The notes under the pieces are model-generated. The model was not told the origin of the DNA. It searched no databases and saw only the letters and a program-made list of their open reading frames with translations. Positions 8,872-16,007 of a stretch of 24,508 nucleotides of DNA are shown here, in pieces (the first letter of the stretch is position 1; each line of letters starts with the position of its first letter). Source of the DNA: JBBDMX01 sp038241095 (GTDB lineage: Bacteria; Planctomycetota; Phycisphaerae; Phycisphaerales; Phycisphaeraceae). The position numbers and the translations under genes were made by a program. The stretch lies in NCBI GenBank assembly GCA_038241095.1, contig JBBRGB010000018.1:1-24508 (forward strand). The letters are read 5' to 3'.

Positions 8872-9005
8872 AGTCTTGAGTCTTGAGGGATGAGTCTTGA
8901 GGTTTGTGGAGGGAGGGCATTTGCTGGAACCTCGGGTGAGTGAATGTCGTGGGTTCACGCTTGCGCGTGTTCTAGCTCAAGACTTAAGACTCAAGTCTCA
9001 AGACT
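8872..9005. repeat. Heptamer-arm inverted repeat (element B)
   Basis: The left arm (8872-8901) is made of AGTCTTG heptamers and the right arm (8976-9005) of CTCAAGA-type heptamers. The arms are complementary at 25 of 30 positions around a 74-nt spacer. The spacer holds a small palindrome CACGC-TTGC-GCGTG (8956-8969). The element fills the whole gap between the exporter stop and the glycosyltransferase start. It supplies the exporter's C-terminus (ESLET, stop) and the downstream leader. The arms are nearly the same as those of the element at 16668-16778. Confidence 0.82.
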
Positions 9006-10772
9006 CTCTTCCGTCACCGTCTCAGTGGCGGCGGCTTTGTCCACCGCCGTCACGTTGCCCTCTTGCACGCGGAGGATCAGGGCGCATCGATCCAGCGTCG
9101 CCAGGCGGTGGGCGATGATGAACACCGTGCGCCCGCGCATCAGTTCGTCCATCGAGTCCATGATTGTCGCTTCCGTTTCCACATCGACGCTGCTGGTGGG
9201 TTCATCGAGAATCAGCACCGGGGCGTCTTTCAAAAACGCTCGCGCCAGGCTGATGCGCTGCCGCTCACCGCCGGAAAGCCTCATGCCGCGCTCGCCGACC
9301 TGCGTGTCGTACCCTTGAGCCTGTTGAAGAATGAAGTCATGGGCGTTGGCAGCCTGGGCGGCGGCGATGATCTCGCTCCGCGAAGCGCCGGGCCGGGCAT
9401 AGGCGATGTTCTCGGCGATGCTCTGGGCAAACAACACCGGCTCCTGCAAGACGATGGAATACTGCCCGCGCAAGTCCGCCAGCTTCACCTCGCGCAAATC
9501 GTAATCATCCAGCAGCACTCTCCCGCCGGTGGGATCAAAGAATCGCATCAGCAGACTCACCAACGTGGTCTTGCCCGCGCCGGTGCGGCCCACGATGCCG
9601 ACCCGCGTGCCCGCCGGGATGTCAATCGTCACGCCGCTCAACACCGGATGCTCCTGCCGATAGGCGAAACTCACATCATCAAACCGCACGCGACCTGCGA
9701 CCCGTGGCATGGCCAGGGCGTGAGGTTTTTCCGTCACTTCGGGCACTTCGTCGATCAGTGAAAACGCGCGGGCGGCACTGGCCAGCGAGGCTTGCAGGTC
9801 GGTGATCTTTTTGCTGATGACTTGCAATGGCCCGTAAAGCTGCGTGAGGTACGCCATGACGATCAGCAGGTCGCCGGTGGAGATTTGCCCGTCGAGGCGA
9901 TGACGCACGCCGAGGTAAAGCACCGCCGCGGTACCGATGGCCAGGGTCGCGCCGGTGGCCAGATCGAAACCGCCCTTGATCGAAGCGACCCGCAGTTGAC
10001 CGGTGACGCCGCGCTGGGCTTGGCCCACGAAGCGATCCTGCTGGCGATCCTCCTGGCCAAAGGCCTTGACTACCCGCAGGGCCGAGAGGGTCTCCTGCAC
10101 CACGCCCATGGCCGAGCTTTCGAGTTGCCGCACTTCGTCCCACTGCGAGCGCAGCTTTTTGCCCGCCGCACGAGTCAGAATCATCAGCACCGGCGCTACA
10201 AGCATGGCCACCAGCGCCAGTTGCCAGTCGATGGCGGCGATGACGGCGAAGATGGCGACCAAGGTGATCGCGGCGGTGACGAAGGGAATCACGCCATCGA
10301 TGCTGATCCATTGCAGGGACGGGGCATCGTATTGGATGCGGTAGGTCGAATCGCTGGGGCCGCGGTCATCGTGGTAGCGCAGCGAAAGGCGTTGGACGTG
10401 GCGAAAAAGGGTGGAGCGGAAGGCCAGCACCAACCGTTCGCCGGTGTAGGTTTGCAGGAGCCAGATCGCCAAGCCGTTGATGTAGGAAAGCAGACTGACG
10501 GTGACGAGCAGGGCGACGGCGACGATGAGCAGGCCGCGTGGGGATTGCTCCAGCGACCCCGGCGTCAGCCACGTCAGCCAACCTGGCGCAGGGCGTTGGT
10601 CGATGACGTTATCGACTGCGATTTTCAGGGGCAGTGGTGCCAGCAGCGCCAGCGGGGTGGAGAGCAGGTTGAGCAGCGCCACGAGACTGATGGCGGGCCA
10701 ATACGGGCGCACCTGCCGCAGCACGCGGAGGTAGAGATTCCAACTGGTGTAGGTGCGATCAGGTTCACTCAT
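8991..10772 (-). CDS. ABC exporter, type I half-transporter (MsbA-like TMD-NBD)
   Basis: With the ATG at 10772 the product has 593 residues. An N-terminal transmembrane domain spans about residues 20-320 (segments near 26-48, 80-108, 160-200, 275-290 and 300-320). The nucleotide-binding domain has Walker A GRTGAGKT (395-402), Q-loop Gln443, signature LSGGE (499-503), Walker B VLILDE (519-524) and switch His555, all intact. It should work as a homodimer exporting a lipid-linked or other amphipathic substrate. Placed between a GT2 fusion and a glycosyltransferase, it probably exports a glycan or glycolipid (inference). The start was chosen because it overlaps the upstream stop by 8 nt (ATGAGTGA); an upstream alternative at 10814 would force a 50-bp overlap. 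The last codons lie inside repeat element B. Confidence 0.93.
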   Translation of the reverse strand: MSEPDRTYTSWNLYLRVLRQVRPYWPAISLVALLNLLSTPLALLAPLPLKIAVDNVIDQRPAPGWLTWLTPGSLEQSPRGLLIVAVALLVTVSLLSYINGLAIWLLQTYTGERLVLAFRSTLFRHVQRLSLRYHDDRGPSDSTYRIQYDAPSLQWISIDGVIPFVTAAITLVAIFAVIAAIDWQLALVAMLVAPVLMILTRAAGKKLRSQWDEVRQLESSAMGVVQETLSALRVVKAFGQEDRQQDRFVGQAQRGVTGQLRVASIKGGFDLATGATLAIGTAAVLYLGVRHRLDGQISTGDLLIVMAYLTQLYGPLQVISKKITDLQASLASAARAFSLIDEVPEVTEKPHALAMPRVAGRVRFDDVSFAYRQEHPVLSGVTIDIPAGTRVGIVGRTGAGKTTLVSLLMRFFDPTGGRVLLDDYDLREVKLADLRGQYSIVLQEPVLFAQSIAENIAYARPGASRSEIIAAAQAANAHDFILQQAQGYDTQVGERGMRLSGGERQRISLARAFLKDAPVLILDEPTSSVDVETEATIMDSMDELMRGRTVFIIAHRLATLDRCALILRVQEGNVTAVDKAAATETVTEESLET

Positions 10773-13332
10773 GGTCGGCGACCTGTTTGTCTTTGACCGC
10801 GGCACGCATGGCACCGATGGAGGCCGCGGCTTCGCGCAGAGCCTTGAAGCTCAATCCCACGGCCCCGGTGCCGAGGATGCCGCAGGCCACCCAGGCGTGA
10901 TCCCACGCCGCCAGCCCGGCCAGTGCCATCAAGGCCACGATGATGATCCAACCCACGGCACTCCAAGTGGGCCAGATGGCAAAGCGCAGTTGTTGGCGAC
11001 CCTGGCCGTGTTCTTCGACGGCCATGCGCAGGCGCGAGCCACCCAACAGGCCGCCGCTGATGCGCAGGTCCCAGTCGTCCCATTCGCCGCCCCGCCGCAC
11101 GGCCGCGCCGCTCTTTTCCATGCGCTCCTCGATCATTTCGAGGTGCTGCTCCGGGGCTGACCATGTTTCATGCCAGACGATGGCCTTGCGGGGGATGGGC
11201 AGTGCCATGCCGGTGGTGCCGCGTGGTCGCAGCGGATGCAGCCCGCCGCGCAACCGACCCCAGAAGCGCATCATCGGTTGCAGGAAATGCAGCAGCCCCG
11301 CGACGAGATATTTGTCCAACAGGTCGATGTACGAAGCGGGGGGGTTGATGAACTCGGCCCGCATGGCACCCATGACGGCCTGAACGACCGGGGCCGACAG
11401 CGCCAAGATCAACAGCGGTATCGCCGGCAACAACGGCGGCCACCACGTGCCGATGACCGACAGCACCGCCAGGGCCGCGATGACCAGATACCACTCGGGC
11501 ATCAGGGGCAGCGTGCTGATGATGCCGGGCGGCGATTGATAGAGCGATTGGAACGGCGCTGAACCCCAGACGCCTTGGTAAATGTGGCCCCGCCTCCTTT
11601 CAAACGAGGCGAGATTTCCCCGGCTGTAAATGCGACCCTGCCAAGGCACGTGCCCCGCGGCGTTGTATTTCCAAGGCCACTTCTTTTCCAGCATCGACTC
11701 GGCGCGACCGTAATTCTTCTGCTGCCGCAGATACGCCTTAACACTGTTGCGGCGGTGATGCCAAACCATCGCCGCGTGCGCGAAGCCCACCGTCCAGCCA
11801 CGTTCCTGCAAGCGCCAGCAAACGTCCACATCATCCCCGGCGATGCGGAACTTGGCGTCGAATCCGCCGATGTCCAAGAGGCAGTCGCGGCGGACGGCGA
11901 AGTTGCAGCCGGGGATGTGCTCGGCGATGGTGTCGCTGATGAGGACGTGGATCGGCCCGCCCGGCGCGTTGGCCACGCAGTCGGCAATGGGGCCGTCGCC
12001 CGGCGGCGCGATGTTGGGGCCGCCCACGGCCGCGTGATTGCTGGTCATAAACGTGTGGGCGATGTAATGCAGCCAGTGCGGATCGGGTCGTGCATCGTCA
12101 TCGAGGTAAACGACGATCTCGCCCGCCGCGGCATTCAAGGCGGTGTTGCGGGCGTTGGAAAGACCGGCGTTGGCCTGGCGGATGACGCGGTAGCCGTACT
12201 CCGCGGCCATGTCGCCCACGCCATCGTTCGAGCCGTCGTCCACCACGATGACCTCGTAGTTCGGATAGGTCACGGCCCGCAGACCATCACAGCAATCACG
12301 AATGGTGCGGCTGCCGTTGTAGGTGCAAACCAGCACCGACACCCGCGGCCAATCACGTTCCCCGGCGAAAGGCAAATGTGAAAAAACCTCACTCACCGCC
12401 GCCAGCGCCGGCTTGGGTTGCCGGTCGCGCGTGGTCAAGCCAAAGGCCCAATCGGTGATCTCCATGCCCCCGCGGAACCATTCATCGGTCCAAGAGAAAA
12501 CAAACAGCCCGGCGCAACCGTTTTCAAACGCGCAGCGCGACTGCCAGACCAACGCCTCGGCCTGCTTCTCTTCACTGTTGCGCATGGAATCCAGGCCCAG
12601 CTCCGCCATCACCAGCGGACGATCCCCGGCATGGGATTGCAGCTTGGCCAAGTAGGTCGTGAGCTTGTCGGGACTTTCGAGATAGACGTTGAAACTCACG
12701 AAGTCGAGGAAGGGCAGACGCAGATATTCGGTGGTGGGGAAGTTGACGTAAGTGACCAACCCGCGTGGGTCCTCACGCTTCACGGCTCGATACAAACGGT
12801 GGATGAACTTTTCGACGGCCGCGGCCCCGTGCCAGCGGACGATTGTTGCCGGGATTTCGTTGCCCACCGTCCAAGCCAAGATGGCCGGGTGGCCGGCGAC
12901 GGGCTTGACCATCTCCCGCACGCGGCGGACGATCCCCCGCGCCAGTTTGCGATCCGCCAAGAACGCCACATGCTGTTCCCAAGGCAGGCCCACCATCACC
13001 CGCAGACCGTGCTGCTGGGCAATATCCAAGAGCCAGCGGGGTGGAACGGTGTAGGTTCGAACGGTGTTGAAACCGCAGGCGGCGATCTGGGCGAAGTCGG
13101 CCTGCACGGTCGGGGCGTCGTGGTATTCGCAGCCGTTGTCTTGCGAAGCGAACGGGCCGTAGGTCACGCCTTTGAGGAAAAACTTCTGGCCTCCGACGTG
13201 GAGGAACTTACCCCGTACGATGGGCCGACTGAGCTTTCGCGGCCCTTCACGGCGCAACGCCGCGGCGGGCGGCTGGCCTTGGGTTCCCGTGGAGGGAGGC
13301 GTCACGGCTATGGTTGGATCGTCCACTGGCAC
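10765..13332 (-). CDS. Fused glycoside hydrolase (TIM barrel) - GT2 glycosyltransferase membrane protein
   Basis: The 855-residue protein has two catalytic parts. Residues about 38-320 resemble a GH2/GH5-type (clan A) TIM barrel: WTVGNE with Glu159 as likely acid/base, VMAELG with Glu244 as likely nucleophile, and FVFSWTDEWFRGG near the barrel end. Residues about 330-600 are a GT2 domain: SVLVCTYNG, VVDDGSND (365-370), YLDDDARPDP (DXD-like, 411-413), and GDDVDVCWRL (499-508) as the base region. Two membrane segments follow (about 613-632 and 634-655) and a last hydrophobic pair is near 793-828. A linear 'glycosyl hydrolase plus transferase' fusion suggests that one polypeptide builds and trims, or transfers within, an envelope glycan. 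Downstream come an overlapping ABC exporter and a further glycosyltransferase. The start is GTG at 13332 without a strong Shine-Dalgarno; the N-terminal 35 residues are low-complexity, so the true start may be slightly different. Confidence 0.85.
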   Translation of the reverse strand: MPVDDPTIAVTPPSTGTQGQPPAAALRREGPRKLSRPIVRGKFLHVGGQKFFLKGVTYGPFASQDNGCEYHDAPTVQADFAQIAACGFNTVRTYTVPPRWLLDIAQQHGLRVMVGLPWEQHVAFLADRKLARGIVRRVREMVKPVAGHPAILAWTVGNEIPATIVRWHGAAAVEKFIHRLYRAVKREDPRGLVTYVNFPTTEYLRLPFLDFVSFNVYLESPDKLTTYLAKLQSHAGDRPLVMAELGLDSMRNSEEKQAEALVWQSRCAFENGCAGLFVFSWTDEWFRGGMEITDWAFGLTTRDRQPKPALAAVSEVFSHLPFAGERDWPRVSVLVCTYNGSRTIRDCCDGLRAVTYPNYEVIVVDDGSNDGVGDMAAEYGYRVIRQANAGLSNARNTALNAAAGEIVVYLDDDARPDPHWLHYIAHTFMTSNHAAVGGPNIAPPGDGPIADCVANAPGGPIHVLISDTIAEHIPGCNFAVRRDCLLDIGGFDAKFRIAGDDVDVCWRLQERGWTVGFAHAAMVWHHRRNSVKAYLRQQKNYGRAESMLEKKWPWKYNAAGHVPWQGRIYSRGNLASFERRRGHIYQGVWGSAPFQSLYQSPPGIISTLPLMPEWYLVIAALAVLSVIGTWWPPLLPAIPLLILALSAPVVQAVMGAMRAEFINPPASYIDLLDKYLVAGLLHFLQPMMRFWGRLRGGLHPLRPRGTTGMALPIPRKAIVWHETWSAPEQHLEMIEERMEKSGAAVRRGGEWDDWDLRISGGLLGGSRLRMAVEEHGQGRQQLRFAIWPTWSAVGWIIIVALMALAGLAAWDHAWVACGILGTGAVGLSFKALREAAASIGAMRAAVKDKQVADHE

Positions 13333-13402
13333 TTCACGCGGCGGTCGCCGCCCTCGTCATTCTCCCCGGCCCTCATCTTCCCCATTTACTCCAAGTCGCG
13401 TG

Positions 13403-13408
13403 ATTCTA
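13403..13408 (-). promoter_or_regulatory. Candidate -10 box (TAGAAT) of the GH-GT2 / exporter / GT operon
   Basis: In the AT-richer gap before the GTG at 13332, the minus strand has TAGAAT at 13408-13403, about 71 nt upstream of the start. It is the same hexamer as the one before mqnA. No good -35 lies at the right spacing, so support is modest. Confidence 0.3.
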
Positions 13409-13430
13409 TCCGCATTCGTTTTCGTATATC

Positions 13431-13528
13431 AGAGCCTAGGGGCGTAAGCCCCAGGGGGATGCAACTTGTGCGCAATGGCACGCTCAGGGTGGATCGTCCG
13501 AGGGCTTATGCCCTTCGGCTCTGATGAG
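13431..13528. repeat. REP-like repeat, copy 2, with inverted ends (MITE-like, about 98 bp)
   Basis: The right end (13495-13528) matches 7642-7675 at 32 of 34 positions. The left end (13431-13451) is complementary to 13502-13522 at 18 of 21 positions. The two ends therefore form an inverted pair around about 50 nt. Both copies also share the octamer TGTGCGCA upstream of the block (13467-13474 and 7620-7627). It lies between divergent genes, unlike copy 1, and reaches to 14 nt before the mqnA -10 box. Size and inverted ends resemble a small non-autonomous element; no transposase gene is in view. Confidence 0.7.
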
Positions 13529-13541
13529 GCACGCGCCAGCG

Positions 13542-13547
13542 TAGAAT
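13542..13547 (+). promoter_or_regulatory. -10 box (TAGAAT) 7 nt before mqnA start, probable leaderless transcript
   Basis: TAGAAT ends 7 nt before the ATG at 13555, so transcription should start at about the A of the start codon. The gap (CCCGGAC) has no Shine-Dalgarno. The expected -35 position falls in the end of the REP-like repeat (CTCTGA), which matches the consensus poorly. Confidence 0.45.
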
Positions 13548-13554
13548 CCCGGAC

Positions 13555-14394
13555 ATGCGAACCGCTATGCCAATCAACAACGTTGTCCGACTGGGTTGCG
13601 TAAGTTTTCTCAATTCCAAGCCGCTGATCGAAGGGTTGGAAAACCTGCCCGTCCCGCCGGGGCCATCGGTGAAGTTCGATGTGCCCAGTCGGCTGCTGGA
13701 AGATTTGGAAGCGGGCGAAGTGGACATTGCCCTGTGTCCGGTCATTGATCTGCAACGCAGTCGGGAGCCGCTGCGGGTGGTGCCTTCGGGCGGCATCGGG
13801 TGCAAGGGCAAGACGCTGACGGTGCGGCTGTTTTCCCGCGTGCCTAGGCCTCAAGTGCGACAGGTTCACGCCGACACTGACAGTCACACCAGCGTGGCAC
13901 TGATGCGGGTGCTGCTGGCGGAGATGTTTGGCCTCCAACCTGAAGTCATCGACTACGACGCCCGTGGAAATCCCACGCCGCGGGGTTTGGCCAGTGACCC
14001 CGAAACGATGCTGCTCATCGGCGACAAGGTCATCACCGCCGAGCCGCCGAGCGAGGCCTATCCGCATCAGCTTGACTTGGGTGAAGCCTGGTTGGAGCAC
14101 ACGGGGCTGCCGTTTGTCTTCGCCGTCTGGATGGCCAAGCCCCAAGCCAAGTTGGGCGACCTGCCCGAACTGCTCTCCCGCACCCGGCTGGCCAACGCCC
14201 AACGCATCGACGCCATCGTCGCCCGCCACGCTCCATCCCACGGCTGGCCCACCGATCTGGCCAAACAGTACCTGGGCCACTGGCTCCGCTACGACATCGG
14301 CCCAACCCAACTTCAGGCCATCGACCTCTTCTGCGCCAAGGCCCACAAACTGGGCATCGTACCCCATCACCGCCCACTTGAGTTGTGGGGGTAG
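13555..14394 (+). CDS. mqnA: Menaquinone biosynthesis protein MqnA (chorismate dehydratase)
   Basis: The 279-residue product matches the MqnA/MqnD periplasmic-binding-like fold in MqnA style: RLGCVSFLNSKPLIEGL at the N-terminus, then PSRLLEDLEAGEVDIALCPV, a GGIGCKGKTLTVRLFS strand, TDSHTSVALMRVLLAEMFGL in the hinge region, and a late LGEAWLEHTGLPFVFAVW. MqnA dehydrates chorismate to 3-[(1-carboxyvinyl)oxy]benzoate, the first step of the futalosine route to menaquinone (family knowledge). The presence of this gene implies that route rather than the classical Men pathway. Length is normal. No other mqn gene is near, so it is a lone gene here. The start at 13555 fits the leaderless promoter; a second in-frame ATG at 13567 is possible. 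The conserved motif lies just after either start. Confidence 0.9.
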   Translation: MRTAMPINNVVRLGCVSFLNSKPLIEGLENLPVPPGPSVKFDVPSRLLEDLEAGEVDIALCPVIDLQRSREPLRVVPSGGIGCKGKTLTVRLFSRVPRPQVRQVHADTDSHTSVALMRVLLAEMFGLQPEVIDYDARGNPTPRGLASDPETMLLIGDKVITAEPPSEAYPHQLDLGEAWLEHTGLPFVFAVWMAKPQAKLGDLPELLSRTRLANAQRIDAIVARHAPSHGWPTDLAKQYLGHWLRYDIGPTQLQAIDLFCAKAHKLGIVPHHRPLELWG

Positions 14395-14468
14395 AGAGGC
14401 TTGGGGCTTGGATGACAAGAACCAAATCCCAGTCAAAATCAAGCCCATTGATGCCATCGCCGCGACGT

Positions 14469-14529
14469 CTTCTGTGGGATGACCAAAGAATATCACGGGA
14501 CCACTTTTCTCATCCTCATCCCACAGAAG
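14469..14529. other. Perfect 14-bp inverted repeat in the mqnA 3' region
   Basis: CTTCTGTGGGATGA (14469-14482) is the exact reverse complement of 14516-14529, with a 33-nt loop. It lies between the convergent mqnA and NTF2-like genes, inside element C. It could form a stem in a transcript from either strand. No U-tract follows, so a transcription-end role is only inferred. Confidence 0.6.
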
Positions 14530-14551
14530 AAACCGCTCCAAGCCGCGGTTT
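14530..14551. other. Short stem-loop AAACCGC-8 nt-GCGGTTT
   Basis: AAACCGC (14530-14536) and GCGGTTT (14545-14551) are exact reverse complements with an 8-nt loop. It directly abuts the 14-bp inverted repeat. The pair together would give a compact double-hairpin between convergent genes, which fits transcript 3'-end formation or protection. Confidence 0.5.
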
Positions 14552-14625
14552 CATCCGTGGGCTTGAAAATGTATTGTTCTATCCTCAAGCCTCAAGCCTC
14601 GCCCCCCAAGCCTTCCCCAAACCCC

Positions 14626-15228
14626 TCACGGCAACAACCCCGCCACCGGCGACTGCCCGCGCCAAGTGACCCATTGCACGCTCGTCACCCGCCAGTTGCC
14701 ATCCGCCTGCTTCTCCCACGTCAAGAGCCAAGTCGTCGGCTCGGTGCTCTCCACCTGATGGGCCAAGGTCGTGCGCAGGTCCAGGGCGGTGATGGCCTGC
14801 GTGTCGTTGCGCATCTCGGTGGCGACGCTTCGCACCCGCTGACTTTGGATCGGGTACACCCAAGCCAAGGCGGTCAAACGCTCACTGATCTGCCGACCCC
14901 GCAACCACAATTGACCGTCCGGCCCCAGCAGTTGGGCATCGGGATGGAGCATGGCGTTTAGCTTGGCCTCATCCAACGGCGCGGTGGCGGCCACCAGTCG
15001 CGCGGTGAGTTGGTTGATGACTTCGCGTTGCGTGGTGACGTACCGCGCCAGCAGCACCACCACCAAGGCGGCGACACTCACGCCCCCGGCCAGCAGCAAC
15101 AAGCGGTGGCTGTTGCGCCGCCGGGCGATGACCATGAGCGTCAGCGTCACCGCGGCGAGCACGAAGACCAACGGCAAGGGCGACTCGAAGAGCAAGTGCG
15201 GCAACAACGGTGGTGGCGCGGGTGTCAT
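14626..15228 (-). CDS. Membrane-anchored protein with NTF2/SnoaL-like domain, function unknown
   Basis: The 200-residue product begins with a short Pro-rich stretch, then two membrane segments (about residues 16-34 and 43-61) with an RRRNSHR loop between them. A soluble C-terminal domain (about 66-195) follows. It contains EVINQLTARLVAATAPLDEA, then a helix-strand pattern and LLTWEKQADGNWRVTSVQWV near the end. The pattern of helices followed by strands ending in a W-R-V-T-S-V strand is like the NTF2/SnoaL fold; this is by appearance only. The two TM segments and the RRR/K-rich loop suggest the domain is outside the cytoplasm. It is the third gene after the ECF sigma factor and its anti-sigma, 75 nt downstream, so it may be in the same operon. 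The start codon is preceded directly by TAAGG, so a good Shine-Dalgarno at normal spacing is missing. Confidence 0.6.
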   Translation of the reverse strand: MTPAPPPLLPHLLFESPLPLVFVLAAVTLTLMVIARRRNSHRLLLLAGGVSVAALVVVLLARYVTTQREVINQLTARLVAATAPLDEAKLNAMLHPDAQLLGPDGQLWLRGRQISERLTALAWVYPIQSQRVRSVATEMRNDTQAITALDLRTTLAHQVESTEPTTWLLTWEKQADGNWRVTSVQWVTWRGQSPVAGLLP

Positions 15229-15242
15229 CCTTACATGATACG

Positions 15243-15279
15243 CCCGGAAGATTTCCTCCCGGAAGTTAGCCCCCAGAAG
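15243..15279 (-). repeat. Three phased direct repeats CTTCYGGG upstream of the NTF2-like gene
   Basis: On the minus strand CTTCTGGG (15279-15272), CTTCCGGG (15265-15258) and CTTCCGGG (15250-15243) occur at 14- to 15-nt intervals in the 75-nt gap between the anti-sigma stop and the next start. Regular phasing could mark protein-binding sites or a leader structure. It may equally be simple sequence in a GC-rich gap. Confidence 0.5.
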
Positions 15280-15303
15280 TTTCCACCCATTCCTCGAAGC
15301 ACG

Positions 15304-15990
15304 TCAAAACGCATTGGCCGCCAGGGTGACGAGCGTGTCGACGGGCAGGTCGCCCATGACGCAGAGCCAGCGGTCGCCTTGGCGGGTCATGGCCATGTCC
15401 AGGCCGGCGTTCTGATGGGTGACGATGGCGCGGCCGTTGCGTTGAACCACGGTGCCATGCGGCATCACGAAATCACGGGCGTCGGCGACGATGAGCGTGA
15501 CCGCCTTGCCCTCGACCTCCAGCAGCACCGCGGCCACGAGTTTGCCATGCACGTTGGTCAGGCAGCAGGATTGCACTTCCAAGCCTTGCAGTGAGGGCAA
15601 CTCCGGGCCTTTGGCCCATTGGCGGGCGATGGCGTCGCGGGCTTGGGCCATGGAGCTGACGCGGGTGACGGGCAGTTGGCCGGTGACGATTTGGCTGTGC
15701 AGGGCGGTGAGTTCGATGGGGGAAGCGACGACGGGGTTTTGGCCCGAAAGCAGCAGGCCGGTGATGATCACCGCCGCCAGGGCGAGGCTGGCGGCGAGGC
15801 TGACGATGGGCCGCATCCAGTGGCGAAGGGTCAGGCGATGTCGCGGCTGGGCTTGCGGCGCGGTGGCGGCGGCGAGGGAGGCTTGGAGCATGGTTTCCAA
15901 GCGCGTGGTGTCCACCGGGGCCGCGGCCAATTGGCGCAAGCGGAGGGAGGTGGCTTTATCGAGGGATGTATTGTCGGGTTGTGTGTTCAT
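15304..15990 (-). CDS. Predicted single-pass anti-sigma factor for the adjacent ECF sigma factor
   Basis: From the ATG at 15990 the product has 228 residues: a cytoplasmic, Arg/Leu-rich N-terminal domain (about 1-60), one TM segment (about 60-84, PIVSLAASLALAAVIITGLL) and an extracytoplasmic C-terminal domain of about 140 residues. This is the layout of anti-sigma factors. The zinc-binding HxxxCxxC motif of ZAS anti-sigmas is absent. The C-terminal half contains a vicinal Cys pair (VQSCCLTN) that could sense redox state or metal (speculative). It follows the sigma gene directly. The ATG is preferred because GGAG lies 8 nt upstream (16002-15999); an alternative GTG at 16011 would overlap the sigma stop as GTGA. 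Function is inferred from gene order and topology. Confidence 0.72.
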   Translation of the reverse strand: MNTQPDNTSLDKATSLRLRQLAAAPVDTTRLETMLQASLAAATAPQAQPRHRLTLRHWMRPIVSLAASLALAAVIITGLLLSGQNPVVASPIELTALHSQIVTGQLPVTRVSSMAQARDAIARQWAKGPELPSLQGLEVQSCCLTNVHGKLVAAVLLEVEGKAVTLIVADARDFVMPHGTVVQRNGRAIVTHQNAGLDMAMTRQGDRWLCVMGDLPVDTLVTLAANAF

Positions 15991-15998
15991 TTGCAATA

Positions 15999-16002
15999 CT
16001 CC
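15999..16002 (-). promoter_or_regulatory. Shine-Dalgarno GGAG deciding the anti-sigma start
   Basis: GGAG on the minus strand with an 8-nt spacer to the ATG at 15990. It sits just after the sigma-factor stop codon (16010-16008). It supports ATG 15990 over the GTG at 16011. Confidence 0.55.
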
Positions 16003-16007
16003 AACAC

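Larger units (their letters stand above)
14397..14613. repeat. Heptamer-arm inverted repeat (element C) filling the mqnA 3' intergenic region
   Basis: The left end (14397-14412) has AGGCTTG and GGGCTTG units. The right end (14584-14611) runs in 7-nt steps: CTCAAGC, CTCAAGC, CTCGCCC, CCCAAGC. The two ends are complementary at about 14 of 16 positions. The unit CTCAAGC differs from the CTCAAGA of elements B and D by one base. The spacer of about 170 nt holds two further stem-loops (listed separately). The region separates two convergent genes and no protein-coding signal was seen in it. Confidence 0.65.

Noticed and set aside
10773..10814. Earlier start of the ABC exporter
   Set aside because: It would overlap the GH-GT2 gene by 50 bp; the ATG at 10772 gives an 8-nt coupled overlap.
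12418..13524. 368-codon open frame on the plus strand opposite the GH-GT2 gene
   Set aside because: Antisense to the glycosidase domain with conserved catalytic residues. Its C-terminus is the repeat sequence.
13429..14541. 370-codon open frame on the minus strand across mqnA
   Set aside because: Antisense to mqnA, whose motifs are clear. Its end is inside the REP-like repeat, and no domain is recognisable.
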